Assembly (NCBI RefSeq): GCF_900102075.1
Contig: NZ_FNAV01000025.1
Coordinates: forward strand, 1-48,928
Source: Salipiger thiooxidans
GTDB taxonomy: Bacteria > Pseudomonadota > Alphaproteobacteria > Rhodobacterales > Rhodobacteraceae
Length of the DNA stretch: 48,928 nucleotides
Reading direction: 5' to 3'
The notes under the pieces are model-generated. The model saw only the letters and a program-made list of their open reading frames with translations, searched no databases and was not told the DNA's origin. Below, in pieces: positions 1 to 8,002 of this stretch (the stretch's first letter is position 1; every line of letters begins with the position of its first letter). A program made the position numbers and the translations under genes.

Positions 1-348
1 GATCACCGAGACAAGGAACTGCAGGCTTCCGAGAAGCGTGGACCGGTATTCGCTGCCCGGTGCTGTCGTAAGAAGCGGGTAGATCAGGATAAAGCCCGCA
101 AAGATTGCGAAAAGTGCTCCTGCACGGGTCAGAAGCTGGTTCATGAACAGCAGCGTCATCACCGCCGCGCTCAGCAACATAGGATACATTGGCAGCAAGA
201 TGCTGCTGCCGGAATAGAGCGACAGACGCAAATGTGCGCCGATCAAGTAGATCGTGAAGAGGATCATAACCAAGGTGCTGCGGCGCACCTTCAGTCGGGT
301 TCCGGTCTGTATCGCACGGGGGCGCGAAACCATGCCGAGGTCCGTCAT
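1..348 (-). CDS. Probable polysaccharide polymerase (Wzy/O-antigen-ligase-like), N-terminal part only
   Basis: The reading frame starts at ATG 348 and runs open through the left edge, so only the first 116 residues are visible. The start overlaps the stop of the upstream glycosyltransferase as ATGA, which fixes it. After a basic N-terminus of about 25 residues come at least three strongly hydrophobic stretches (about residues 26-40, 50-70 and 76-92), typical of the N-terminus of an integral inner-membrane polymerase such as Wzy or ExoQ. There is no Wzy elsewhere in the window, although a Wzx flippase and a Wzc-type kinase are present, so a polymerase is the expected missing partner. Assignment to Wzy is inference from topology and context; a ligase or another polytopic membrane protein is possible. 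Confidence 0.6.
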   Translation of the reverse strand, partial: MTDLGMVSRPRAIQTGTRLKVRRSTLVMILFTIYLIGAHLRLSLYSGSSILLPMYPMLLSAAVMTLLFMNQLLTRAGALFAIFAGFILIYPLLTTAPGSEYRSTLLGSLQFLVSVI

Positions 349-1580
349 GATAGCTCTCCGGCGTCCCCGGCCAGAGTTCGAGTCAGGGCTTCTGCACGGG
401 CCTCCCACGAGAAGGCCACGGCCGAGTCCGAGAAAACCTTCTCGTGCAGCGCATTGAGACGGTCGGTATCGTCGATCACCTCGCACACCAGAGACACCAG
501 TTGCTTCAGGCTATCCGCCCCGAGATAGCCCTCGCCCTCGGGCGTGGGCAGGCCGCTGATCGCTCCCTTCAGACCGACGATTGGTAGACGCTGGAAGACC
601 TGCGTCAGAAGGCGAAGCTTGAAGCCTCCGCCAGTTGTGTCGGCAATGATTCCCATCCGGGCCGAAGCGAAGAGCGCCTCGAGATCGTCGACGAACCCGA
701 GTACCTGCGCATGCGGATAGGACTTGCGCAGATGACTGCGGAGCCCTTCATCCATGTCGCCCGCGACCACCATCTCGATGCCTTCGGCGTGCAGCTTGTC
801 ATGGGCCGCAGCCATCCAGTCTAGCAGGATCTGCCGCTTCTGCTCAGAGCGCCGTCCGCCCAGCACGAGCACCCGGCGCGGGACCTCCGCGTCGATCCGG
901 CGCTCGGAGACCATCTGCCCCTCGTAGCCAGGCAGAAGGGGCAGGTACTTGCGTTCAGGCGCGATCTTCCGGAAGGGAGCGAGATCGGCGGTGTTGATCA
1001 CGGTCACGATGTCGCAGCGACGGAGAAGCGCCTCCTCGCTCCTGCGGACCTTGGCCAGATCCCGGCCTGCCAGCAGACGCTTGGGCAGGCTCATCCCGTA
1101 GCTGTCATACTTGGCGGCCCGGGTGGGATATTCGTATTCGTGCGAGATGTAGACCAGCCGGGTGCCGGGGTGAGCGGTTCGGTAGCGCTCGGCCCGCGGG
1201 AGCGCATGTGCGAGCCCGAGGTTGTCCAGAATGATCGCGTCCCACTTCTGCTCAAGCAGGCGGTCGAGTTCCGCGAGATAGTCCCGCGTCGCGCCCTTCC
1301 AGGAGATCAGGGGCCAACGCGACAGAACCGATCCCACCCGTCCGCCACGCTGCGGTCCGGTGATATGCCAGTCAATGTCCGGGCGGATGCTTCGGTCTGC
1401 GCCGCTGTCGGCGCAGAGCACCGTCAGGCGCGTGGTTCGCGAAAGGGATTCAATGATGCCTCGCGAATAGACCGCATCGCCCGCCGTTGCCGGCGGATAG
1501 GGGTGGACCTTCGCAAGGAGCAGGACGCGCGGCGCCTGAGCCAGGTCAGGAAGAGCGCGGGCTGTGAGTGGCATGTTCAT
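345..1580 (-). CDS. Glycosyltransferase, GT-B fold, group 1-like
   Basis: 411 aa from ATG 1580. An upstream in-frame start at 1652 would run into the preceding gene; ATG 1580 has a GAAGA element about 12 nt upstream and lies 10 nt after the preceding stop. The N-terminal half opens with a hydrophobic strand and a glycine-containing loop (RVLLLAKVHPYPPATAGD, near residue 17), as in GT-B acceptor domains. The C-terminal half has an RRVLVLGG strand and a GGGFKLRLLTQVF segment that occupies the place where GT4 enzymes bind the nucleotide sugar. It probably adds one sugar to the lipid-linked repeat unit at the cytoplasmic face of the inner membrane. It is the fourth glycan gene of the leftmost minus-strand operon and overlaps the polymerase by 4 nt. 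Donor and linkage cannot be read from the sequence. Confidence 0.8.
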   Translation of the reverse strand: MNMPLTARALPDLAQAPRVLLLAKVHPYPPATAGDAVYSRGIIESLSRTTRLTVLCADSGADRSIRPDIDWHITGPQRGGRVGSVLSRWPLISWKGATRDYLAELDRLLEQKWDAIILDNLGLAHALPRAERYRTAHPGTRLVYISHEYEYPTRAAKYDSYGMSLPKRLLAGRDLAKVRRSEEALLRRCDIVTVINTADLAPFRKIAPERKYLPLLPGYEGQMVSERRIDAEVPRRVLVLGGRRSEQKRQILLDWMAAAHDKLHAEGIEMVVAGDMDEGLRSHLRKSYPHAQVLGFVDDLEALFASARMGIIADTTGGGFKLRLLTQVFQRLPIVGLKGAISGLPTPEGEGYLGADSLKQLVSLVCEVIDDTDRLNALHEKVFSDSAVAFSWEARAEALTRTLAGDAGELS

Positions 1581-1590
1581 CGTACAGTCT

Positions 1591-2715
1591 TCAACGGGAT
1601 TTGGCAGGCGACCAAGTGACGAATGTCTGGCCGCGCATGGCGCGGAGCACACCCATAAGTGTGGCGATCAGCGCCAGGACGATTTCGGCAACGGCGGCCA
1701 CGGGTCCTTTCTCGACCTTCGGACCGAGCAGGATTGCGAGCCCCAGCACGGCAACGGCAGCGCCCCCCAACAGCGGAGAGATCAAGGCCGAGAGGATCAC
1801 TGCGACCAGGGCTCCGAGGATCAGGAAGAAGCCCCCGAACCACCGGACCAGCTTGCGAGAGACGTATTTGAACTTGTCGACAGTGGCCATGCTCGCGAGC
1901 TGCGGACGCAGGTACATGTGCGTGTGATAGGCCCGAGCGGCGATCCGGACCTTACGCGAGAACTCCTCGCCACGCGCCGCCACGAGCCGTTCATAGGCGA
2001 TCACGTCATCGACCTTGAGCAGCCGCTTGCCCGCGAAGACCGCCGCCATGGAGACCGTCAGGTCGTCGAGGACGGTATCCGGAAAATCTGGATAGAGCGT
2101 CCGGCGCAACGAAAAGATCGACCCGTCGGCCCCCATCACGTTTCCGGTGCAGGATTCCCGTGTCTTGATACGCTCCTCGAGCCGCCAGTAGAGGCCGCCG
2201 ACCGAGGCGGTCGTGGAATCCTCCGAGCCCAGATATTGCAGCGTGCCACAGATGCCGCCGACCTCCGGATCGGCATACCAGGCCATCAGGTTGTCGATCG
2301 CATCCTCATCCAGAAGCACGTTGGCATCGGTAAAGATCATGATGTCGCCGGATGCCATGGCGGCCAGCCGCTTCATTCCGTTGGCCTTGCCGCTACGCCC
2401 GCCCCCTTGCACGAGCGTCACCAGATCAGGGCGTGCCAGAATTTGCGCCGCAGTATCGTCTGCCGACCCGTCATCGAAGGCCAGGACCTCGAGCTCGGGA
2501 TAGCGGCGTTTCAATCCCTCGATATTGCGCAGTTTCTCGGGCATCGCCGCGCCCTCGTTGTAGGCGCAGAACACGAGTGTCGCGCTACAACGATGCGCCG
2601 GGTCGCGCGCGACAGGTCGCTTCGGCAGGAGTTTCAAAATCAGCGGGTAGATCGCGTAGGGATAGATGACGATCAGGACGCAGAGGAGAAGTGCGAAGCT
2701 GGTGGCGAGGATCAT
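1591..2715 (-). CDS. Membrane-anchored GT2 family glycosyltransferase
   Basis: 374 aa from ATG 2715, preceded by AAGGAG. The protein begins with a transmembrane segment (about residues 2-28) and ends with two or three more (about 300-360), the layout of processive or membrane-bound GT2 enzymes. Between them are GT2 hallmarks: a CAYNEG acceptor loop, AFDDGS, IFTDANV (the DXD-like metal site) and GADGSIFS. It probably adds a residue to the undecaprenol-linked oligosaccharide from the cytoplasm. A tiny 21-codon ORF with overlapping start and stop sits immediately upstream, so its translation is likely coupled to that of the gene before. The longer frame reaching 2925 is rejected because it overlaps the preceding glycosyltransferase and is composed of low-complexity sequence. 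Confidence 0.88.
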   Translation of the reverse strand: MILATSFALLLCVLIVIYPYAIYPLILKLLPKRPVARDPAHRCSATLVFCAYNEGAAMPEKLRNIEGLKRRYPELEVLAFDDGSADDTAAQILARPDLVTLVQGGGRSGKANGMKRLAAMASGDIMIFTDANVLLDEDAIDNLMAWYADPEVGGICGTLQYLGSEDSTTASVGGLYWRLEERIKTRESCTGNVMGADGSIFSLRRTLYPDFPDTVLDDLTVSMAAVFAGKRLLKVDDVIAYERLVAARGEEFSRKVRIAARAYHTHMYLRPQLASMATVDKFKYVSRKLVRWFGGFFLILGALVAVILSALISPLLGGAAVAVLGLAILLGPKVEKGPVAAVAEIVLALIATLMGVLRAMRGQTFVTWSPAKSR

Positions 2716-2777
2716 GTCGGGACTCCTTGCACGGGGGCGGCGATCCGGGAAATACGAAAGAGATCGGAAAGGATCAT
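2712..2777 (-). CDS. 21-aa ORF coupled by ATGA overlaps on both sides
   Basis: An ATG at 2777 overlaps the stop of the preceding glycosyltransferase as ATGA, and the stop of this 22-codon frame overlaps the next start (2715) as ATGA. It would encode MILSDLFRISRIAAPVQGVPT. The AAGGAG ribosome site of the downstream GT2 gene lies inside it. I recognise no family. It may be a real translational relay that carries ribosomes across the 58-nt gap, or chance. No other gap in this operon has such an ORF. Confidence 0.3.
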   Translation of the reverse strand: MILSDLFRISRIAAPVQGVPT

Positions 2778-3913
2778 GACAGCAGTTCTCCGAGGATGGT
2801 GCCGGTGAAGGCCGGAACGCTGTGGGCCCCGAGAAATTCGGTGTTGCGGGGACGCATCTCGACCGCTTCCATCGCCCGGGCGAGTGCGGCGGGGTCGGTG
2901 GTGTCGGCCGCCAGCCCCAGATCATAGCGGTCGATCTGATAGCCCATCAGGCCGGTGCGCTGCGCGATCAGCGGCTTTCCCGCCGCGGTGGCCCAGAACA
3001 CGACCCCCGACGATCCGAGATGGTTCTGGTAGGGCGCCAGAACGACGTCGCTGTCGCTCACCTCCTGGGCCAGTTCCTCGTCGGAAACGAAATCGTCCAC
3101 CCATTCGATGGCCATTTCGGGGTAGGCGGCGCGGGCCCGCTCGAGCGCGGCGGTAAAGGCCTCGCGATCCTGCGCCAAGGCGCGCCCGACAAAGCGCAGT
3201 GCCAGTGTCGCGCGGACATCCGCAGACACGTGCGCCAAGGCATCGAGCACGACGAAGATGCCCTTGCGAGAGCCCAGAGAGCCGAACAGGAGGTGGACCT
3301 TGCGCCCGTCGGATCGCGGGCGGCGCTCCCGTCCCTCGAGCAGGGAGAGATCCGGCGCGGGGTCGGGCAGGAAAGTCAGCAGCTTCGACATGCGTGACAC
3401 CGCCGACTGCGGTGCCACCTCATCAAGCGTGAACAGCCGCCGCACGGCGGGACGTTTCGCCGCCAGATAGGTGCCCCAGCGTCTGGAGACATCCACGCGC
3501 CGCCTCGGCGTGGTGGGCAGGTTGTAGCCGTTGGGAGGGCGAAAGAGGATGCCCGAGACCTGCCCCTTCATCGGTCGCCGATCGACCGCCGCACCGAAAA
3601 CCGCATGGTCGAAGAAGGGTAGAAAAAGCTGTCCTCCAACGCCTTCCAGACAGGCCCGTGCAGCGGCCCATTGCGCCCGCCCCCGCGCCATCAGCCCGTC
3701 CTGTGACAGCGCGTCGATCTGTGCTTCCGGCAAGACCTCGAGTTCGAGCCCGGTGGCGTCCACCACGTCGCTCAGCCGGTCGGCCATTTCCCGCCCTGTC
3801 ACGAACCGCAAACGCGAAATCCGGGGATCGGCCGCCGCCGCCTGCAGCACCATACGGGCCCAGAACGAGCAATGTCCTGCGGTCAGCGGCTCGAAATACG
3901 TCAGGCTGGTCAT
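2774..3913 (-). CDS. Glycosyltransferase, GT-B fold
   Basis: 379 aa from ATG 3913; the start overlaps the sulfotransferase stop as ATGA, which decides against the longer frame to 4039. The C-terminal half carries a HLLFGSLGSRKG strand-loop that starts a GT-B donor domain, followed by WVDDFVSDEEL and DVVLAPYQNHLGSSGVVFWATAAGKP. The last segment resembles the donor-binding region of GT4 enzymes, but the classical EX7E pair is not obvious. The N-terminal half starts with TYFEPLTAGHCSFW. It most likely transfers a sugar during repeat-unit assembly. It is the second gene of the minus-strand operon, just after a sulfotransferase, so the acceptor it makes or uses could be the sulfated residue; that is inference. 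Confidence 0.78.
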   Translation of the reverse strand: MTSLTYFEPLTAGHCSFWARMVLQAAAADPRISRLRFVTGREMADRLSDVVDATGLELEVLPEAQIDALSQDGLMARGRAQWAAARACLEGVGGQLFLPFFDHAVFGAAVDRRPMKGQVSGILFRPPNGYNLPTTPRRRVDVSRRWGTYLAAKRPAVRRLFTLDEVAPQSAVSRMSKLLTFLPDPAPDLSLLEGRERRPRSDGRKVHLLFGSLGSRKGIFVVLDALAHVSADVRATLALRFVGRALAQDREAFTAALERARAAYPEMAIEWVDDFVSDEELAQEVSDSDVVLAPYQNHLGSSGVVFWATAAGKPLIAQRTGLMGYQIDRYDLGLAADTTDPAALARAMEAVEMRPRNTEFLGAHSVPAFTGTILGELLS

Positions 3914-4905
3914 GCAGCGGCTTCTCCGGCCAGCGCGGAGACAGGTCGGATATCGGAGGCGCGATACGGGCAACCGGGGAAGTGATCGAGGATGGCCTGA
4001 GCACGGGCGATGTCGGCCTCCTCTACCTTGCCGCGCCACCGCCCGATCAGGGCCTGCACGTCTCCGGAGCGGATCGCATCCGCTCCTTCACGGTCGCTCA
4101 GCCCCCGGACCGAGTTCGATGCATTGCCGAACATCGCGCGCATCTTCGGCGTCGGTGCGATGTCGCAGAGCTCCACCAGACGGGCGATCGTGCCGTCAGG
4201 ATCGAGTACCATGTCCTCGTAGAAAATCGTCGGGGTTCCGCCCTGGAACGCCGCGAAGAGCGGCATGTTCTCGAGGCACCAGCCGAGGACGTACTGTTCT
4301 ATCTGTGTCCCCTCCGCGAGGATCCGGTCGAGCAGGTCGCGAAGCTCTGGCGCCAACAACCTTTCGCAGAGCGGACGGTGGCTGGCGAACTGGTCCAGCT
4401 TGTGGCCCCAGCCATTCCGCGCACAGGATATCGACTGAGGCACCGGATGGCGGAAATAGAGAATGGTCAAGAATCCAGCCTCGTCGAGCAGGGGCTTCAG
4501 ATAGCTGGCGTCTGTCGTCTTGAGCACGAGCCGGTCGCTGCGGAAGTGAAAGTCTCCCTTCCAGAACCGCCAGGGCTCGCGCACATGGATCTCCCCCTGC
4601 CGCATCTTTCGGACGTAGGTCTGTAACTTGGCAGTGGTCTGCTCATCCGGCGCGATGAACATTCCGCCCGGAGGCCATCCGAGGTGCTGCATCTGGGCAT
4701 TTGTGGCGGTGGTCAGGGCGAAGGGCTGGTCCGAGGATTTCACTCCCGGGGCATGACCGATCACCTGCATTAGCAGAGTGGATCCGCTGCGGCGCGAGCC
4801 GATCAGGGCGATGTCCGACTTGCTGCCGGGTTTGTGAGTGTTGAGTGTTTCGGCGATTCCCTGCCTTAAACTCTGGCGCAAAAGCAGGCTCGTGTCGGTC
4901 CACAT
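3910..4905 (-). CDS. PAPS-dependent carbohydrate sulfotransferase
   Basis: 331 aa from ATG 4905. Residues 36-43 (GSRRSGST) form the 5'-phosphosulfate-binding loop of the sulfotransferase family and FRHPVPQSIS (about 151-160) the 3'-phosphate-binding motif with Arg152 and Ser158/160. The enzyme should move sulfate from PAPS to a hydroxyl of the glycan or a precursor. It is the first gene of the leftmost minus-strand operon and its promoter must lie in the 1 kb divergent region upstream. The start at 5028 is rejected because the added residues are arginine-rich and unlike the family. The sugar acceptor cannot be predicted. With the second sulfotransferase at the right end it suggests a sulfated polymer. 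Confidence 0.85.
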   Translation of the reverse strand: MWTDTSLLLRQSLRQGIAETLNTHKPGSKSDIALIGSRRSGSTLLMQVIGHAPGVKSSDQPFALTTATNAQMQHLGWPPGGMFIAPDEQTTAKLQTYVRKMRQGEIHVREPWRFWKGDFHFRSDRLVLKTTDASYLKPLLDEAGFLTILYFRHPVPQSISCARNGWGHKLDQFASHRPLCERLLAPELRDLLDRILAEGTQIEQYVLGWCLENMPLFAAFQGGTPTIFYEDMVLDPDGTIARLVELCDIAPTPKMRAMFGNASNSVRGLSDREGADAIRSGDVQALIGRWRGKVEEADIARAQAILDHFPGCPYRASDIRPVSALAGEAAA

Positions 4906-5544
4906 GAAAGTCAGCCCTTTCGAATCAACGGGAAAGCAGTACGGAATTCTCCGTTGGCGGAATCCGTGCGAGGAGATGCGTTCGGTTGTAGGACGAGTTG
5001 TGCGACGGACATCTCGCCTCTGTCGCACCGTGTTTGCATAATGCCTCTCGCTTCAAACAGTTCGACCGACGCGACATCCCTGGCTCAACCACGTTTCCAG
5101 CCCTTTGCATGGAAGATCTGGCACCGGGCGGCGCGATCGAGCCGACACCCCCGTAGGTAGAGAGTCTGTCTGCCGGGGGCAATCCGCAACTCGCCGGAAG
5201 CATCGACAGAACTCGCCGACGAGGAAATGCTGCAACGCAGCGCCCGGATATTGAGCAGTCGCCGCAGCCTGACAACACACAACCCTGAGCTGCGGTTGAC
5301 CTCGGTTCACGACTGCCTAAACATCCACCCTGACGATGCCGGGCAGCGCGGCCTGCCCAGAAAGGCGCCAAAGATTTTTCGGATGTGCAGATGGCAAAAC
5401 GGATTAACGACTTGTCGTGGGATACTGGGCGTCGCCACGCGGCGCGAGGGTCGGGAAAGCCACCCGGACGGTGCAGGGCAAGACCGCCGGTCATCTGTCG
5501 TGCGCCCTTTCAGGCCCGCATCGCAAGGGCATCTGATCGCCCCT

Positions 5545-5569
5545 CGCGTAACCACAACCTACTTACGCG
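5545..5569. promoter_or_regulatory. Inverted repeat CGCGTAA/TTACGCG
   Basis: A perfect 7-bp inverted repeat with an 11-nt spacer lies about 335 nt upstream of gmd and 640 nt upstream of the divergent sulfotransferase. It could be a dimeric repressor or activator site. Only the symmetry is seen; the regulator is unknown. Confidence 0.3.
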
Positions 5570-5686
5570 CGAGTTCTGAAGCCAACGAAATGTCCACTAC
5601 ATGCGCACATTCTCCCCGCTTCGGTGGCCTTCTCGCAGCCGTTGAGATCAAAGATATGCGGACCGCCCGGAAAGCCGGGTCATTGT

Positions 5687-5724
5687 CTTGCAGCTTGCAC
5701 ATATTTCTTGCACCAAGCGCTTGG
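5687..5724. promoter_or_regulatory. Cluster of CTTGCA repeats plus palindrome CCAAGCGCTTGG
   Basis: CTTGCAG (5687-5693), CTTGCAC (5694-5700) and CTTGCAC (5707-5713) are followed directly by the perfect 12-bp palindrome CCAAGCGCTTGG (5713-5724), about 180-220 nt upstream of gmd. The density of repeats suggests an operator or activator region for gmd-fcl. This is inference from pattern alone. Confidence 0.35.
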
Positions 5725-5903
5725 CGGAAAACGACGCGGCCCCACGATGCCTTTGGTTGTGGACTTCGGGCGCATCGACCTTCCCATCGCCACTGAGCTG
5801 ATACAAACCGACAAGGTGTTCCCCCGCCACCTGATCGGAGCCAACTGATGCGGAAAACCGCGGGCAACTACACGGCGCCAAGCCTCATCTCAGGAACTAA
5901 GCA

Positions 5904-7025
5904 ATGAAGAAAGCGCTCATCACCGGTGTGACCGGTCAGGACGGATCCTATCTGGCGGAATTCCTGCTGGAAAAAGGGTACGAAGTGCATGGCATCAAGC
6001 GCCGTGCCTCGCTGTTCAACACACAGCGTGTCGACCACATCTACCAGGATCCGCACGAGCCCAACCCGAAGCTCAAGCTGCATTACGGGGACCTGACCGA
6101 CACCTCGAACCTCACGCGCATCATCTCCGAGATCGAGCCTGACGAGGTCTACAACCTCGGCGCCCAGTCCCACGTGGCGGTCAGCTTCGAGGCGCCGGAA
6201 TATACCGCGGACGTGGACGGCATCGGCACGCTGCGCCTGCTGGAGGCGATCCGCTTCCTCGGCCTCGAGGAGAAGACCCGCTTCTACCAGGCCTCGACCT
6301 CCGAGCTCTACGGCCTCGTGCAGGAGATCCCCCAGCGCGAGACCACGCCCTTCTACCCGCGCTCGCCCTACGCGGCGGCCAAGCTCTACGCCTACTGGAT
6401 CACGGTGAACTACCGTGAGGCCTACGGCATGTATGCCTGCAACGGCGTGCTCTTCAATCACGAGTCCCCGCGCCGCGGCGAGACCTTCGTGACCCGCAAG
6501 ATCACCCGCGGCATGGCCAACATCGCCATGGGTCTCGAGCCCTGCCTCTACATGGGCAACATCGACAGCCTGCGCGACTGGGGCCACGCCAAGGACTATG
6601 TCCGCATGCAGTGGATGATGCTGCAGCAGGAACAGGCCGACGATTTCGTCATCGCCACCGGCAAGCAGTACTCAGTGCGGGAATTCATCGACTGGAGCGC
6701 GCGCGAGCTGTCGATCGAGCTGGAGTTCTCGGGCGAAGGCGTGGACGAGACCGCCACCGTCAAGTCGGTCGACAACAACGTGGCCCCGGCGGTGAAGGAA
6801 GGCGACATCATCATGCGCATCGACCCGCGCTACTTCCGCCCCGCCGAGGTGGACACGCTGCTGGGCGATCCGACGAAGGCCAAGACCAAGCTCGGCTGGG
6901 TTCCCGAGATCACCGCCCAGGAGATGTGCTCCGAGATGGTGGCCGCGGACCTCAAGACCGCCAAGCGCCACGCCCTGCTCAAGGAACACGGGCTGGAAAT
7001 GCCCATCTCGGTCGAAGACCGGTAA
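5904..7025 (+). CDS. gmd: GDP-mannose 4,6-dehydratase
   Basis: 373 aa, the usual length of bacterial Gmd. It converts GDP-D-mannose to GDP-4-keto-6-deoxy-D-mannose in the cytoplasm, the first step to GDP-L-fucose. The NADP-binding [11 protein letters not shown] is at residues 8-17, the catalytic STSE at 131-134 and the YxxxK pair is Tyr156/Lys160 in SPYAAAK. An AGGAA ribosome site precedes ATG 5904. The gene is followed after 10 nt by fcl, an arrangement conserved in colanic acid and many capsule loci. Its substrate can come from the manB/manC pair at 28.3-31.3 kb. Confidence 0.97.
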   Translation: MKKALITGVTGQDGSYLAEFLLEKGYEVHGIKRRASLFNTQRVDHIYQDPHEPNPKLKLHYGDLTDTSNLTRIISEIEPDEVYNLGAQSHVAVSFEAPEYTADVDGIGTLRLLEAIRFLGLEEKTRFYQASTSELYGLVQEIPQRETTPFYPRSPYAAAKLYAYWITVNYREAYGMYACNGVLFNHESPRRGETFVTRKITRGMANIAMGLEPCLYMGNIDSLRDWGHAKDYVRMQWMMLQQEQADDFVIATGKQYSVREFIDWSARELSIELEFSGEGVDETATVKSVDNNVAPAVKEGDIIMRIDPRYFRPAEVDTLLGDPTKAKTKLGWVPEITAQEMCSEMVAADLKTAKRHALLKEHGLEMPISVEDR

Positions 7026-7035
7026 GGAGACCCCC

Positions 7036-7977
7036 ATGTCCTATGACCTGAGCGGCAAGCGCGTCTGGGTGGCTGGCCATCGCGGCATGGTCGGCGGCGC
7101 CGTGGTGCGCCGTCTGGCGCAGGAAGACTGCGAAGTGATCACCGCCGGCCGCGACGTCGTCGACCTCGTCGACCAGGCCGCGGTGAAGGCCTGGATGGCG
7201 CAGGCGAAACCGGATGTCATCGTCATGGCCGCGGCCAAGGTCGGTGGCATCAAGGCCAACAGCGACTACCCGGTGGATTTCCTCTACCAGAACCTGATGA
7301 TCGAGGCGAATATCGCGCAGGCGGCGCACGAGAACGACGTCGAGCGCTTCCTGTTCCTCGGCTCCTCCTGCATCTACCCCAAGTTCGCCCCGCAGCCGAT
7401 CCCCGAGGACAGCCTGCTGACCGGCCCGCTGGAACCCACCAACGAGTGGTACGCCATCGCCAAGATCACCGGCATCAAGCTGTGCCAGGCCTATCGCACG
7501 CAATATGGCCGCGACTGGATCTCGGCCATGCCCACTAACCTCTACGGCCCGGGCGACAACTACGACCTGAACTCCAGCCACGTACTGCCGGCGCTGCTGC
7601 GCAAGTTCCACGAGGCCAAGGAGGCCGGCGCCTCGTCCGTCGAGCTCTGGGGCTCGGGCACGCCGCTGCGCGAGTTCCTGCACTGCGACGACCTCGCGGA
7701 TGCGCTGGTCTTCCTGCTCAAGGAATACTCGGGCTACGAGCACGTGAACGTCGGCTCCGGCTCCGAGGTGACGATCCGCGAACTGGCCGAGACCATCGCC
7801 CGCGTGGTGGGCTACGAGGCGGAACTGACCTTCGATGCGACCAAGCCCGACGGGACGCCCCGCAAGCTGATGGACAGCTCGCGCTTGGCGGACATGGGAT
7901 GGTCGCGCGCCCGGCCGCTCGAGGACGGGATCGCAAACGCCTACACCGCCTATCTGAAAACATTGGAAACCGTGTAG
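7036..7977 (+). CDS. fcl: GDP-L-fucose synthase
   Basis: 313 aa. It epimerises at C3 and C5 and reduces at C4 the product of Gmd to give GDP-L-fucose. The Rossmann motif [14 protein letters not shown] is at residues 14-26, GSSCIYPK at 109-116 and the YxxxK pair is Tyr139/Lys143. The ribosome site AAGGAGA is placed 5 nt before the ATG and overlaps the gmd stop region. It forms an operon with gmd and probably with the acyltransferase 25 nt downstream. Another 6-deoxyhexose product is unlikely given the close match to the Fcl/WcaG family. Confidence 0.96.
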   Translation: MSYDLSGKRVWVAGHRGMVGGAVVRRLAQEDCEVITAGRDVVDLVDQAAVKAWMAQAKPDVIVMAAAKVGGIKANSDYPVDFLYQNLMIEANIAQAAHENDVERFLFLGSSCIYPKFAPQPIPEDSLLTGPLEPTNEWYAIAKITGIKLCQAYRTQYGRDWISAMPTNLYGPGDNYDLNSSHVLPALLRKFHEAKEAGASSVELWGSGTPLREFLHCDDLADALVFLLKEYSGYEHVNVGSGSEVTIRELAETIARVVGYEAELTFDATKPDGTPRKLMDSSRLADMGWSRARPLEDGIANAYTAYLKTLETV

Positions 7978-8002
7978 TCCCGCAAGGGCCAAGGAGACCC
8001 CG

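Larger units (their letters stand above)
4906..5903. other. 1 kb divergent intergenic region, no convincing gene
   Basis: This gap separates the minus-strand sulfotransferase operon from gmd and must hold both promoters. ORFs exist in it, the longest 189 codons on either strand, but their products are rich in Arg/Ser/Pro, match no family I know and lack ribosome sites. Base composition is lower in GC than the flanking genes. It contains a 7-bp inverted repeat (5545-5569), three closely spaced CTTGCA elements and a 12-bp palindrome (5687-5724), listed separately. A degraded gene or a regulatory RNA cannot be excluded. Confidence 0.7.

Noticed and set aside
5227..5796. 189-codon ORF in the divergent intergenic region
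   Set aside because: No ribosome site, no recognisable domain and an Arg/Ser-rich product; could only be a remnant.
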